From Pseudomonas sp. UBA4617 (GTDB lineage: Bacteria > Pseudomonadota > Gammaproteobacteria > Pseudomonadales > Pseudomonadaceae), in contig NZ_DGIR01000045.1 in assembly GCF_002386445.1 (NCBI RefSeq), positions 1 to 63,843 on the forward strand: a DNA stretch of 63,843 bases, in the 5' to 3' direction. The position numbers and the translations under genes are program-made. Shown piece by piece: positions 35,312 through 44,541 of the stretch. The notes beneath the pieces are model-generated. The model was not told the DNA's origin. It saw only the letters and a program-made list of their open reading frames with translations, and made no database searches. Position 1 is the stretch's first letter, and every line of letters begins with the position of its first letter.

Positions 35312-36352
35312 CTAGCGCTTCACCCCTTCATGATTATCCAGCGTATCCCGCGCAATCTCTCGCCCCAGGGCAATCAGCTCAGGCGCCTTGTAGAACTCGA
35401 AAAACCGGCATACCCGCTTGGGCACGTTGATCAGCACATCCGGTGGATAGCCCGCGATCTTGTACTGCGCCAACGACGTCTGCATCACCTCGAAACTCTG
35501 GTTGATCAGGTCCAGCAGCGAAGCGGGCCCCACGTTGTCGATGATGAACGAGCCGGTCGCCGACTTGGGCGCGCCCTCGCGTTCTGGCGCCGCTGCCGGC
35601 TGCTGGGCTTCCGGGGCGGCGGCATCGGCCAGCCACGGGTTTGGCGGTGCAAGCCCTTCGGCGATGATTTCCTGTTCGATGCGGATCAACTCTTCTGCCG
35701 GCTTGCGCCGGAACGGCAGGCGTGACCCCAGCGAGCTGAGCAACGCATCGAAACGCATCTTGAATGCGGCGGGGCGTTCGATCACCGGCAACTGGTACTG
35801 CTTCTGGTTGGTGGCGTTGAGGTTGACGGCAATGATCAGGTCGCAGTGGCTGGACACCACCGGTACGATCGGCAACGGGTTGAGGATGCCGCCGTCGACC
35901 AGCATGCGGTTGCCTTGCATCACCGGCGTGAACAGGCTGGGGATGGCCGCCGAGGCGCGCATGGCCTGGTGCAGGCAACCTTCCTGGAACCAGATCTCCT
36001 GCTGGTTGGTGAGGTCGGCTGCAACCGCCGTGTAAGGGATGCGCAATTGCTCGATGTTGATCTCGCCGACAATCTTGCGAATCTGCCCGAACACCTTGTC
36101 GCCGCGAATCGCGCCGAGACGAAAGCTGACATCGACCAGGCGTAGCACATCCAGGTAGTCGAGGCTCTCGATCCAGTTGCGGTACTCTCCCAGCTTGCCC
36201 GCGGCGTAGATCCCCCCGATCACGGCGCCCATCGAGCAGCCGGCAATACAGGCAATGTCGTAGCCGCGTCGCTCGATTTCCTCGATCACCCCGATGTGTG
36301 CATATCCTCGGGCTCCACCCGATCCCAGTACCAGTGCCACGCGTTTGCTCAT
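35312..36352 (-). CDS. patatin-like phospholipase (RssA type)
   Basis: This 346-aa protein is a predicted lipid acyl hydrolase with a Ser-Asp dyad. The oxyanion glycine loop is GSGGARG (residues 10-16), the nucleophile Ser40 is in GCSMG and Asp153 is in DGG. There is no signal peptide, so it is probably cytosolic or peripheral at the inner membrane. The C-terminal third (after about 210), with an Ala/Pro/Glu-rich linker, is not part of the patatin core. Substrate unknown. Confidence 0.87.
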   Translation of the reverse strand: MSKRVALVLGSGGARGYAHIGVIEEIERRGYDIACIAGCSMGAVIGGIYAAGKLGEYRNWIESLDYLDVLRLVDVSFRLGAIRGDKVFGQIRKIVGEINIEQLRIPYTAVAADLTNQQEIWFQEGCLHQAMRASAAIPSLFTPVMQGNRMLVDGGILNPLPIVPVVSSHCDLIIAVNLNATNQKQYQLPVIERPAAFKMRFDALLSSLGSRLPFRRKPAEELIRIEQEIIAEGLAPPNPWLADAAAPEAQQPAAAPEREGAPKSATGSFIIDNVGPASLLDLINQSFEVMQTSLAQYKIAGYPPDVLINVPKRVCRFFEFYKAPELIALGREIARDTLDNHEGVKR

Positions 36353-36532
36353 GAATGTTCCCCGGCCAGTGCAACCCTGGTTCTACAATGCACCCATCGC
36401 TGCCTGTGCTTCAATGTAGACCGCGCTGAGCTACTGTAATAAAACTGGCAAGACAAAGCTGTCCGGGAGCGGCACTTTTGAGCATCCGGAGCGTCGAACG
36501 GCCACTGTTTTTTCCCATTGAGGTCATAACTG

Positions 36533-36811
36533 ATGAAAGCCTGGATCTGCCTTCCACTGATTGCCTTGGCCCTTGCTGGCTGTGCGGGCAAGACGGCCTA
36601 TCGTGAGAGCTGCGCAACCCAGTTGGATGCTGCCTGGAAAGAGCTGGACCTGGCCAAGGCCGAAGGCTTTGCCGGTGCCGTGAGCTATTCCAAGGCCCTG
36701 TCGCTGTTGACCGGGGCCAAGACCCAGCAGCAATTCGAAGGCTATGAAAGCTGTACCCGCAAAGCCGAGAAGGCGCGCTTCTACATCCGTGAGTCCCGCG
36801 CCGGGCGCTGA
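36533..36811 (+). CDS. small predicted lipoprotein
   Basis: This 92-aa protein has signal MKAWICLPLIALALAGC (lipobox LAGC, lipidated Cys17). The mature part is short, helical and charged, with two further Cys residues (SCATQLDAAW, YESCTRKAEK) that could form a disulfide. It is conserved in Pseudomonas in my memory, without a function. It lies 17 bp upstream of the CHAD gene and probably shares its transcript. Confidence 0.75.
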   Translation: MKAWICLPLIALALAGCAGKTAYRESCATQLDAAWKELDLAKAEGFAGAVSYSKALSLLTGAKTQQQFEGYESCTRKAEKARFYIRESRAGR

Positions 36812-36828
36812 TCAGGGAGCATCGTTGA

Positions 36829-37608
36829 ATGCCTGCCATGCTCGACCATGTAGTGGCCCAGATACTGACCTTGCAGGTGCGTCTGCTGGCCTGCCGCGAA
36901 CGCCTGGCTGCCGACACCGACAGCGAGGCCCTGCACGACCTGCGCACCACGCTGCGGCGCCTGCGCAGCCTGCTGCGGCCATTGCGCGGGTTGCCCGGGG
37001 TCGAGCAGCTGGAGGATGCCGCCAGGGCGCTGGGGGCACTGACGACGCCGCTGCGTGACCGCGAAGTACTGGCGGCCGAACTGATCGGACGTGGTTTTGC
37101 CGAGGCCGGGCAACGTCGCGTGGAAGGGCGCGACAGGACATTCGCCAGTGTCGCTGACAGCCCGCAATTGGCGCGGGTGCTGGCGATTGTCGACGCGTTT
37201 CCGCTGTTCCTGCGTGCGGCCGGTCGCGAAGGCCTGACCAAAGCGCTGGAAAAGCGTATCGACAAACGCCTGGTCAAACAGTGGCGCAAACTGCGCCAGG
37301 CGCTGCAGGACCCGGCACACGATCGCCACCGCCTGCGCTTGCTGATCAAGCGCGCGCGCTACGGCGACGAGGCCTACCCCCAGCTCGACCATGCGGGCAA
37401 CGCACTGCGGCGCCTGCTGAAGCAGGCCCAAGGCGACCTGGGTGACTGGCATGATCGTCTGCAATGGCTATTGCAGGCGCGCGAGCAGGGCGATCTGGCG
37501 CCTTGCAAGGCAGCCTGGGAGCAGGAGCTGCATGAGGCAGAGCACCAGTCGGATGTGACCCTGGATGCCCTGCAGCAGGCGTTGGCGCGGCGAAAGCCCG
37601 AAAAATGA
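36829..37608 (+). CDS. CHAD domain protein
   Basis: This 259-aa alpha-helical protein has conserved histidines and basic residues typical of CHAD domains (LHDLRTTLRRLRSLLRPLRG near the start; later LRLLIKRARYGDEAY and DLGDWHDRLQW). CHAD domains bind inorganic polyphosphate, which suggests localisation to polyphosphate granules. There is no CYTH phosphatase domain here, unlike many CHAD proteins. Confidence 0.85.
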   Translation: MPAMLDHVVAQILTLQVRLLACRERLAADTDSEALHDLRTTLRRLRSLLRPLRGLPGVEQLEDAARALGALTTPLRDREVLAAELIGRGFAEAGQRRVEGRDRTFASVADSPQLARVLAIVDAFPLFLRAAGREGLTKALEKRIDKRLVKQWRKLRQALQDPAHDRHRLRLLIKRARYGDEAYPQLDHAGNALRRLLKQAQGDLGDWHDRLQWLLQAREQGDLAPCKAAWEQELHEAEHQSDVTLDALQQALARRKPEK

Positions 37609-37683
37609 CCGATATGCGGGCTGATCGCCAAGGGCTTGCTGGCTAGGATGGGCAGACCTTTCGCGGCATGCAGGAGCCAGCCT

Positions 37684-38481
37684 ATGAACTTCAACCAATT
37701 GCTCGACGCCGTGCGGGCCAGCCCCGATGCAGTCAGCATCCCGCCGAGCTGGGCTCAGGGGCGCGCCGTGTTCGGCGGGCTGATGGCGGCGCTGGTGTAT
37801 GAGACCATGCGCCGGAAAATCACCGATGGTCGCCCTGTGCGGTCACTGGCTATCAGTTTTGTCGCACCGGCGGCAGCGGATGTGCCAATCCGCTTCGAGG
37901 CAGAGGTGCTGCGCGAAGGCAAGGCGGTCAGTACCTTGCTCGGGCGTGCCGTTCAGAATGGCCAGGTGGTGACCCTGGTGCAGGGCAATTTCGGTACGGG
38001 ACGGCCGTCTGTGGTCGATGTGCCGGCGTTGCCGGCGATGGACATGAAAGCGCTCGACGATTCGGCCCCCGAGTTGCCGCATGTCAAAGGCATTACCCCT
38101 GAGTTCATGCAGCACGTGGCTTTGCGCTGGGCGGTCGGCGGGCTTCCGTTCAGTGGCAACCCGTCGCGCCATATGGGCGGCTGGGTGCGTTTGCGTGGGT
38201 TGGCTGAAGTGCCGCTCAGCGAGGCGCACCTGCTGGCGTTGGTCGATGCCTGGCCGCCAAGCCTGATGCCGTTCCTCAAGAAGCCCGCTGCGGGCAGCAC
38301 CCTGACATGGACCATTGAATTCGTCCAGCCCGCCCCGCAGTTGTCGAGCCTCGACTGGTGTCGTTATCGCGTGGAAACCGAATATGCGCGCGATGGTTAC
38401 GGGCATGCCGCCGCGGCACTGTGGACGGCCCAAGGCGAGTTGCTGGCGTTGAGCCGCCAGACTGTGACGGTTTTCGCCTAG
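37684..38481 (+). CDS. acyl-CoA thioesterase family protein (TesB-like double hotdog)
   Basis: This 265-aa protein contains two hotdog domains. The first has GRAVFGGLMAALVYETM and a central helix; the second has the GGWVRLRG and ALVDAWPPSLMP segments, the last with an Asp at the catalytic position of TesB-type enzymes. It likely hydrolyses medium- or long-chain acyl-CoA. ATG at 37684 follows CAGGAG. Confidence 0.85.
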   Translation: MNFNQLLDAVRASPDAVSIPPSWAQGRAVFGGLMAALVYETMRRKITDGRPVRSLAISFVAPAAADVPIRFEAEVLREGKAVSTLLGRAVQNGQVVTLVQGNFGTGRPSVVDVPALPAMDMKALDDSAPELPHVKGITPEFMQHVALRWAVGGLPFSGNPSRHMGGWVRLRGLAEVPLSEAHLLALVDAWPPSLMPFLKKPAAGSTLTWTIEFVQPAPQLSSLDWCRYRVETEYARDGYGHAAAALWTAQGELLALSRQTVTVFA

Positions 38482-38520
38482 CCAGACTCGACCGTCGCAG
38501 GGCAGCGGCCTCGCACCGGA

Positions 38521-38889
38521 TCACCGGCGATGTTTATGTCGCTCGCGCCAGGCCTTCCACCAGGCGCCGCTGAGCACGAAGCGCGGAAAGGTGATGAACT
38601 GCTCGGTGAGCAGGCGCTGTACGGCGTCCTTGCGGTCCGCGAACGGCTCTGGCTGTTCCGCCTCCAGCCGATGGCCCTGGCGTTGCAGGCCCAGGCCGGC
38701 GATCAAGGCAATGATGCCGACGGCAAGCTGGCCGAGATCCAGGCTGAGCAGCCCGGACAGGACCAGCAACGCGCCAAGGATGAATAACGGCACGGCGATC
38801 AGGTGCAGCACCAGGTTGGTCGGGTGGCGGTGGTTCTGATGGTAGCCGCGCCATTGCCAGGCGGGCAGGTTGGGCAGACGTTTGCTCAT
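38521..38889 (-). CDS. Mpo1-like (DUF962) membrane protein
   Basis: This 122-aa protein has two hydrophobic hairpin helices and the histidine-rich motif YHQNHRHPTNLVLHLIAVPL (residues about 16-35), characteristic of the Mpo1/YGL010w family. In yeast this is an Fe-dependent dioxygenase of 2-hydroxy fatty acids. The bacterial role is unknown. ATG at 38889 is preferred to one two codons upstream because the AGAGGA site is then 8 nt away. Confidence 0.78.
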   Translation of the reverse strand: MSKRLPNLPAWQWRGYHQNHRHPTNLVLHLIAVPLFILGALLVLSGLLSLDLGQLAVGIIALIAGLGLQRQGHRLEAEQPEPFADRKDAVQRLLTEQFITFPRFVLSGAWWKAWRERHKHRR

Positions 38890-38963
38890 GGGCATTTCCT
38901 CTCGCTGTGCCCAAAGCTTAGTGCGGCCCCCGAACGGGGGCCAATCGAGGCTGGCTATGGTGA

Positions 38964-40442
38964 CTATAGCTTGAGCTGGCCAATAGCCTTGTTCAGTTCG
39001 CCGGCCAGCGTCGCCAGTTCGCTGCTGGTGGTGGCCGAGCCGACAGTCTGCTGTACGGTCTGCTCGGTGACATCGCGGATGCTCACCACCGCACGGTTCA
39101 TTTCTTCTGCCACCTGGCTTTGCTGCTCGGCGGCCACGGCGATCTGCGTGTTGCTTTCGCGCATCTGTGCCACGGCCCCGGTAATCTCGGCCAGTGCTTC
39201 ACCGGCCTCTCGCGCCTGCCTGACACAATCGTCGGCCTTGTACGAGCTTTCCTGCATGAATTCCACTGCATCGCGAGTGCCTGACTGCAGGGCCGAGACC
39301 ATGGTGGTGATTTCGTCGGTGGAGGTTTGCACGCGCTTGGCCAGGTTGCGCACTTCATCGGCCACCACGGCAAATCCGCGTCCAAGGTCGCCGGCGCGCG
39401 CGGCTTCGATGGCGGCGTTCAGTGCCAGCAGGTTGGTTTGCTCGGCGATGCTGTGGATCACGTTGACCACGCCATTGATCTTCTGGCTGTCTTCAGCGAG
39501 CTGGCGAATCATCTCCGCAGTCTGTTGCACGCCGCTGGACAGCCCGGAAATCGAATCTTGCACCCGGCTGACCACCTCCTGACCGCTACCGGCCAGGCTG
39601 TCAGCCGTTTGTGACAGGTCGCGGGTGGCGCCGGCATGCTGGGCAATGTGGTGCACAGTCGCCGACATTTCGTTGATGGCAGTAGCCGCCTGGTCGGTCT
39701 CGCTCTGCTGGCCAAGCATGCCGTGGCGGACGTCGCTCATGCTCGCCGCCAGGCGCGCGGCACCGGAATCCAGTTGAGCGGCGGTGTGGGCGACGGTGCT
39801 GACCACCCGGTGGTAAGTGGCCTGCATGGCATTGAAGGCCCCGGCCATCTGGCCGACCTCGTCGCCACAGGCCAGTGGCACGCGGGCCGCCAGATCGCCG
39901 GTTTTTTCCACGTGCAGCATCACGTCCTTGAGGGTGTTGAGCTGGCTGAGCAGGAAGCGGATCAGCAGTTGCGAGGCACCCAGCATGGCCAGCATGAGAA
40001 TCAGCACGCACACGGCGTAGTTGCTGAAACGGTCGAAGAACACCTGACGCAGGCTTGGCGACCGGGCCAGCACCGCCACCTGTTGAGTGCCGCTGCGCAG
40101 CACCTGCGCGCCGCGCAACGGGTTGTCGCCGAGGAGCCAGGCGCTTGGCAGTTCGACCCAGCCCAGAGCATTGCGCAGGCCATCGAGGGGCTCGCCGGCG
40201 AAGCTGGGCGTTTGCCCTGCCGGCCAGCTGATGACGTTGGCCGCGCGCGGCAGCGGCTGACCCGCTGGCCAGGCAGCCAGCAATTGCGCTTGTGCGGCGG
40301 CCTGGGCCTGCGCTGCTTCGGCACGGGCGCGCTGCTCGAGGTGCACGGCATAGAGCACCAGCAGCAAGGTCGTGACAAAGGCCACCGCGTTGACGGCCCA
40401 GAACTTGTACTTCAGGGAAACATTGCTAAGCCAGGCACCCAT
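38964..40442 (-). CDS. methyl-accepting chemotaxis protein with small periplasmic domain
   Basis: This 492-aa chemoreceptor has TM1 at about 15-33 and TM2 at about 141-162. Between them lies a roughly 105-residue periplasmic segment, rich in Ala and Gln at its start (HLEQRARAEAAQAQAAAQAQ) and unlike a Cache or four-helix-bundle sensor I can name. A HAMP and signalling domain follow, with tip EQTNLLALNAAIEAARAGDLG. Ligand unknown. I found no convincing sigma-28 promoter upstream. Confidence 0.87.
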   Translation of the reverse strand: MGAWLSNVSLKYKFWAVNAVAFVTTLLLVLYAVHLEQRARAEAAQAQAAAQAQLLAAWPAGQPLPRAANVISWPAGQTPSFAGEPLDGLRNALGWVELPSAWLLGDNPLRGAQVLRSGTQQVAVLARSPSLRQVFFDRFSNYAVCVLILMLAMLGASQLLIRFLLSQLNTLKDVMLHVEKTGDLAARVPLACGDEVGQMAGAFNAMQATYHRVVSTVAHTAAQLDSGAARLAASMSDVRHGMLGQQSETDQAATAINEMSATVHHIAQHAGATRDLSQTADSLAGSGQEVVSRVQDSISGLSSGVQQTAEMIRQLAEDSQKINGVVNVIHSIAEQTNLLALNAAIEAARAGDLGRGFAVVADEVRNLAKRVQTSTDEITTMVSALQSGTRDAVEFMQESSYKADDCVRQAREAGEALAEITGAVAQMRESNTQIAVAAEQQSQVAEEMNRAVVSIRDVTEQTVQQTVGSATTSSELATLAGELNKAIGQLKL

Positions 40443-40558
40443 GGGCAGGTCTTCTCTGAGTTGAGCGAAAACAATATTGGCAAGGTGCCATCATTGTGCC
40501 TGCGTCAGCCTGACCTGGTGTTGATGTGCATCAAGAAAAATCCGAGGCCCTCATTGCG

Positions 40559-41359
40559 TCAGCTCTGGATCTGGAAAAAAGCTCGCGCGGTCGCCGTGGT
40601 ATGCGCGGCCGTCTGCTCGGTCGACTCCCCGCGATGCAAGGCGACCTCGCGCAGCACCTCTGGCAGGAACGCCGGCTCGTTGCGCCCGTTCTTGGGTTTG
40701 GGTCGCAGGCTTCGCGGCAGCAGGTAAGGTGCATCGCTCTCCAGCATCAACCGCCCTTCGGCAATGTTGCCCACCAGCCCATGCAGGTGGGTGCCGCGGC
40801 GCTCGTCGCAGATCCAGCCGGTAATGCCGATATGCAGGTCCATGTCCAGGTAGGCGAACAGCGCATCACGCTCGCCGGTGAAGCAGTGCACCACCGCGCC
40901 GGTCAGGTGGTCACGGTAGCCCTTGAGGATGGCCAGCAAACGGTCGCTGGCATCGCGCTCATGCAGGAACACTGGCAGGTGCAGCTCGGCAGCCAGTGCC
41001 AGTTGAGCTTCCAGGGCTTTTTCCTGTTGCGGGCGAGGGGAGAAGTCGCGGTTGAAATCCAGGCCACATTCGCCCACCGCGCGCACACGCGGCTCAGCCA
41101 GCAATTGGCGCAACCGGTGCTCGCTGGCGGCATCCCAGGCCTTGGCATCGTGCGGGTGCACACCCGCCGTGGCGAACAGGTGGGCAGCGCTCGGATCCAG
41201 CTGCTGGCACAGTTCCAGCGCCTGCTCGCTGACTGCCAGGCTGGTGCCGGTGAGTATCATCTGTGTAACGCCGGCTTCGAGGGCGCGCTCGACGACAGCT
41301 GCCTGCTGGTCGTGGAAACTGCTGTTGGTCAGGTTGACGCCAATATCGATCAGTTGCAT
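40559..41359 (-). CDS. tatD: TatD family metal-dependent DNase
   Basis: This 266-aa TIM-barrel hydrolase resembles E. coli TatD closely along its length: DIGVNLTNSSF at the start, TAGVHPHDAKAWD, GECGLDFNRDFSP, HCFTGERD, DERRG and ESDAPYLLP. Family members are 3'-5' exonucleases acting on single-stranded or oxidatively damaged DNA; TatD is not part of protein export despite its name. The first metal pair is DIGVN rather than DxHxH, as in true TatD. It stands between divergent units. Confidence 0.92.
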   Translation of the reverse strand: MQLIDIGVNLTNSSFHDQQAAVVERALEAGVTQMILTGTSLAVSEQALELCQQLDPSAAHLFATAGVHPHDAKAWDAASEHRLRQLLAEPRVRAVGECGLDFNRDFSPRPQQEKALEAQLALAAELHLPVFLHERDASDRLLAILKGYRDHLTGAVVHCFTGERDALFAYLDMDLHIGITGWICDERRGTHLHGLVGNIAEGRLMLESDAPYLLPRSLRPKPKNGRNEPAFLPEVLREVALHRGESTEQTAAHTTATARAFFQIQS

Positions 41360-41511
41360 GGTGCTACCTCGTGCCGCGGGGCGGCCAGCATAGCAAAAAC
41401 CATGTTTTTGCGAAAAAAACCAAGAACTTCATGCTGTTGCCATGGTCTTTTGCCGTCTTTCTCACTTGGCGGCGCTTCCCATGGTGTCGCCACCGACCAC
41501 GGACATTCTGC

Positions 41512-42918
41512 ATGCCGCGATGCTGGCTCATCCTACTGCTGACGCTTGGTCTGGCCTTGACCGGGCCGGCACATGCGCGCCTGCCGGGACCGCAGCAGAG
41601 CACGCCTCCTGCCAAGGTGCGTGACCTGCAACAGATTCGCAGCAGTCAGGTGCTGCGGGTGCTGGTCAACCAGAGCCGCAACAGCTCGGGTGAGGTCAAG
41701 GGCGAGCCGGTCGGCATCGAATACTATCGCCTGCGCGCGCTGGAGCATTACCTCAATGCCCGCGCCGCTGACGGCCAGGAGATCCAGCTGAAATTGATTC
41801 CGCGCGCCAAGGAACAACTGCTGGGCGCCCTGGCGCGTGGCGAGGGCGACCTGGCCGTACCGGGCGAGCTGCTCGACCCTGGCACGGTTCGTAGCGTCAG
41901 CAGCAGCGCGCCGGTGCTCGACCAGGTGCCGCTGGTGCTGGTCGGGCGCAAGGGTGAACGCAGCTTCAGCCACGTCGAGCAGTTGTCCGGGCGCACCGTG
42001 GCGCTGACCAGCGCCAGCGCCGCCGGCCCGCTGATCCAGCAGCTGAACCAGCAGTTGGCACTGCGTAAACGTGCGCCGATCAAGGTGGAATGGGTCGACT
42101 CGACCCTGGCAGTGGAGGACGTGCTGGAGATGGTCCAGGCCGGCATCTATCACCTGACCGTGATCGAGCAGCCGATTGCCCGGCGCTGGGCCCGGGTGAT
42201 GCCGCGCCTGCGCCTGGACAGTCGTGTACAGCTGGGGACGCCGCAAGCCGTGCGCTGGTATGTAGGCCGCGATGCGCCACAGTTGCTGGCAACGGTCGAC
42301 CGCTTTTTACAGGGCTATCGAGCGCCGGACAACCAGGATGCCGCGTTCGAGCGCATCTACCGCCGCCAGTACCGGGTGCACAACCCGCTGGCCAGCAAGG
42401 ACCGCCAGCGGCTCAACGCGCTACGGCCGGTGCTGCAGAAACACGCTGAGGCACAGCAGATCGACTGGCTTAACCTGGCCGCGCTGGCTTTCAAGGAATC
42501 GACGCTCAACCCGACGGCTCGCGGCACCGGCGGCGCCCATGGCCTGATGCAGATCACGCCTTCGGCAGCGCAGCGCGTGGGGGTGAGCAACACTGCCACG
42601 GTGGATGGCAATGTCCAGGCCAGCGCCCGTTATCTGGCGCTGATCCGGCGCAAGTTCTTTGCCAGCGCGAAGATCAACGAGCGTGAACGCATGGCGTTCG
42701 TGCTGGCAGCCTACAACCTCGGCCCCGAACGGGTCCAGGCCATGCGCGCCGAAGCGCGGCGGCGTGGGCTGAACGGCAACCAGTGGTTTTTCCAGACCGA
42801 ACGCATTGCCATGGAGCAGGTGGGCATGGGGCCGGTCAACTTCGTCAACAGCGTGAACAAGTACTTTCTGGCCTTCAACCGGGAGCGTGCTCAGCTGGAG
42901 CCTGTGGTGAAGCGCTAG
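41512..42918 (+). CDS. MltF-like lytic transglycosylase
   Basis: This 468-aa periplasmic protein combines a solute-binding-protein-3-like domain (about 35-285) with a C-terminal soluble-lytic-transglycosylase domain (about 310-440). The latter has the catalytic Glu in KESTLNPTARG and the conserved HGLMQITPSAAQRVG. Residues 1-22 are a hydrophobic signal peptide ending AHA. Relatives (MltF) cleave peptidoglycan, with the binding domain sensing muropeptides. ATG at 41512 was chosen because it starts the signal peptide; the reading frame extends 47 codons further upstream with no likely start. Confidence 0.85.
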   Translation: MPRCWLILLLTLGLALTGPAHARLPGPQQSTPPAKVRDLQQIRSSQVLRVLVNQSRNSSGEVKGEPVGIEYYRLRALEHYLNARAADGQEIQLKLIPRAKEQLLGALARGEGDLAVPGELLDPGTVRSVSSSAPVLDQVPLVLVGRKGERSFSHVEQLSGRTVALTSASAAGPLIQQLNQQLALRKRAPIKVEWVDSTLAVEDVLEMVQAGIYHLTVIEQPIARRWARVMPRLRLDSRVQLGTPQAVRWYVGRDAPQLLATVDRFLQGYRAPDNQDAAFERIYRRQYRVHNPLASKDRQRLNALRPVLQKHAEAQQIDWLNLAALAFKESTLNPTARGTGGAHGLMQITPSAAQRVGVSNTATVDGNVQASARYLALIRRKFFASAKINERERMAFVLAAYNLGPERVQAMRAEARRRGLNGNQWFFQTERIAMEQVGMGPVNFVNSVNKYFLAFNRERAQLEPVVKR

Positions 42919-42921
42919 AAT

Positions 42922-42986
42922 ATCGATTTTATCGATTGTTATGTTGGGTTTTTTGCGGTTTTCATATCTGCATAACTGATTATGAT
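42922..42986 (+). promoter_or_regulatory. AT-rich promoter region of the DoxX gene
   Basis: It contains a short inverted repeat ATCGAT-TTT-ATCGAT (42922-42936) and a weak TTTTCA-16-TATGAT promoter ending at 42986, about 40 bp before the DoxX start. Confidence 0.35.
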
Positions 42987-43028
42987 GGCGCCATCTCAAC
43001 ACAACTTCCCTTTCAAGGACGCTTCGAC

Positions 43029-43466
43029 ATGAACCACACCATCCTCAACGCGCTGGTCTCCACCCGTGCCGGCGCTGGCCTCAGCGTCATCCGTATCCTG
43101 GTCGGCATCATCTTCATGGCGCACGGCGCGCAGAAACTGTTCGGTCTGTTTGGCGGCTATGGCCTGGAGGGCACCGGCCAGTGGATGGAAAGCATCGGGC
43201 TGGCTCCGGGTTACCTGATGGCCTTGCTGTCCGGTAGCGCCGAGTTCTTCGGCGGTCTGGCCCTGCTGGTCGGCCTGCTGGCGCGCCCGGCGGCCCTGGC
43301 GTTGACCGTGACCCTGGCGGTGGCGATCTTCTCGGTGCATATCGGTAACGGCCTGTTCATGTCCAACAACGGCTATGAGTTCGCCTTGGCGTTGCTGGCC
43401 GGTACCGTCGCAGTGCTGATCGAAGGCGCCGGGCGGTTCTCGCTGGACCGCCTGATCGCCCGGTAA
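43029..43466 (+). CDS. DoxX family membrane protein
   Basis: This 145-aa protein has four hydrophobic segments and the DoxX/YphA features RILVGIIFMAHGAQKLF in helix 1 and a Gly-rich helix 2 (GSAEFFGGLALLVGLL). Such proteins are linked to redox or thiol stress and are also annotated as quinol-oxidase-like subunits. The function here is unknown. ATG at 43029 follows AAGGACG. Confidence 0.83.
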   Translation: MNHTILNALVSTRAGAGLSVIRILVGIIFMAHGAQKLFGLFGGYGLEGTGQWMESIGLAPGYLMALLSGSAEFFGGLALLVGLLARPAALALTVTLAVAIFSVHIGNGLFMSNNGYEFALALLAGTVAVLIEGAGRFSLDRLIAR

Positions 43467-43477
43467 CCCGCCGCGAG

Positions 43478-43546
43478 TTGCCAGCCGCAAGCCGCAAGCA
43501 AGAGCAGCCCGGGATCGATCTGCTTGTGCCTGCGGCTTGCAACTTA
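43478..43546. repeat. REP-like inverted repeat after doxX
   Basis: An imperfect stem from AGTTGC...GCCGCAAGC to GCTTG...GCCTGCGGCTTGCAACT. It differs from the main REP family in this window and resembles the AGCTGCAAGC-type palindromes of other pseudomonads. It may also terminate doxX. Confidence 0.6.
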
Positions 43547-43704
43547 CTGCTGCTCGCTCTAGCATACCGCCTGCGCCGATTTAAACAGCTACTTGCGGGG
43601 CGCGGGACAGCCCCCTCCGGGTCATCCGAAATACCGCTAAAGCGCTGGTTCGGTGACGCCTCCCACCGCTGCCCAGCGGGATTCGCGAGGCGGAGAGAAG
43701 CTCC

Positions 43705-44013
43705 ATGAGTTGCCCACGTACCAGTGTCTGTTTGAGCCCTTTGCCAGCCAGCCAGGCGTCCCGCACCCCGCGCATCCTGCTCGGCGGCCAGCATCAGCCC
43801 ACTCTTTTGCGTCACCTCGAAGGCCTGTCCCGGCGCAAGGGGCAGGCGCGTGCCTTCCTGATCCAGTTCGCCGATACCGGTTGCCACCTCGCGCAGTATG
43901 GCGCTGACCGTTTCGACCTGGCCGTGATCCAGGCCCCGGTGCCGGAAGAGGCCGCCGAAGTCATCGGTCATCTCACCCGCATCGCGCGCCAAGGCCTGAT
44001 TACCCGCCGCTGA
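43705..44013 (+). CDS. hypothetical protein upstream of greB
   Basis: This 102-aa protein has a Ser/Pro-rich N-terminus and then a compact region (LLGGQHQPTLLRHLEGLSRRKG... HLAQYGADRFDLAVIQAPVPEEAAEVIGHLTRIAR). I do not recognise a family. The codon use is normal and a GGAGAG site precedes the ATG, so expression is plausible. It ends 11 bp before greB, suggesting co-transcription. Confidence 0.65.
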   Translation: MSCPRTSVCLSPLPASQASRTPRILLGGQHQPTLLRHLEGLSRRKGQARAFLIQFADTGCHLAQYGADRFDLAVIQAPVPEEAAEVIGHLTRIARQGLITRR

Positions 44014-44024
44014 GGAGTGCGCTG

Positions 44025-44498
44025 TTGAGTACCAACATCATCACCACGGAAGGCCATGAGGCGCTGAAGAAAGAGCTTGATCACCTGTGGCGGGTGTACC
44101 GCCCGGAGATCACCCAGAAAGTTGCCTGGGCGGCGTCGCTGGGCGACCGTAGTGAGAACGCGGACTACCAGTACAACAAGAAGCTGTTGCGCGAGATCGA
44201 CCGCCGGGTGCGCTACCTGCGCAAGCGCCTTGAAGATGTGAAGGTGGTGGCCTACTCGCCACAGCAGGAAGGCAAGGTGTTTTTCGGTGCCTGGGTGGAA
44301 ATCGAGAACGACGAGGGCGAGGCCATGAAGTTTCGCATCGTCGGCTACGACGAGATCTATGGGCGCAACGACTACATCTCGATCGATTCGCCCATGGCCC
44401 GTGCCCTGCTGAAAAAGCAGGAGGGTGACGAGGTGGTGGTACAGACCCCTGCTGGGGAAGCCACCTGGTATGTGAACAGCATCAGCTACGGCCAGTAA
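44025..44498 (+). CDS. greB: transcript cleavage factor GreB
   Basis: This 157-aa factor rescues backtracked RNA polymerase. It has an N-terminal coiled coil with the acidic tip region (LGDRSENADYQYNKKLLREIDRRVRYL, Asp and Glu at the catalytic loop) and a C-terminal FKBP-like domain (GDEVVVQTPAGEATWYV). It starts at a rare TTG behind GAGGAG. The basic patch RRVRYLRKRLEDVKV is GreB-like rather than GreA-like. Confidence 0.93.
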   Translation: MSTNIITTEGHEALKKELDHLWRVYRPEITQKVAWAASLGDRSENADYQYNKKLLREIDRRVRYLRKRLEDVKVVAYSPQQEGKVFFGAWVEIENDEGEAMKFRIVGYDEIYGRNDYISIDSPMARALLKKQEGDEVVVQTPAGEATWYVNSISYGQ

Positions 44499-44541
44499 TT
44501 TGTGTTGCCTGGGCCGGCCGCTTCACGGCTACAGGCAACTC

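Noticed and set aside
40443..40500. Sigma-54 or sigma-28 promoter for the second chemoreceptor
   Set aside because: A TGGCAC sequence and GCCAATAT are present, but neither has the partner element at correct spacing.
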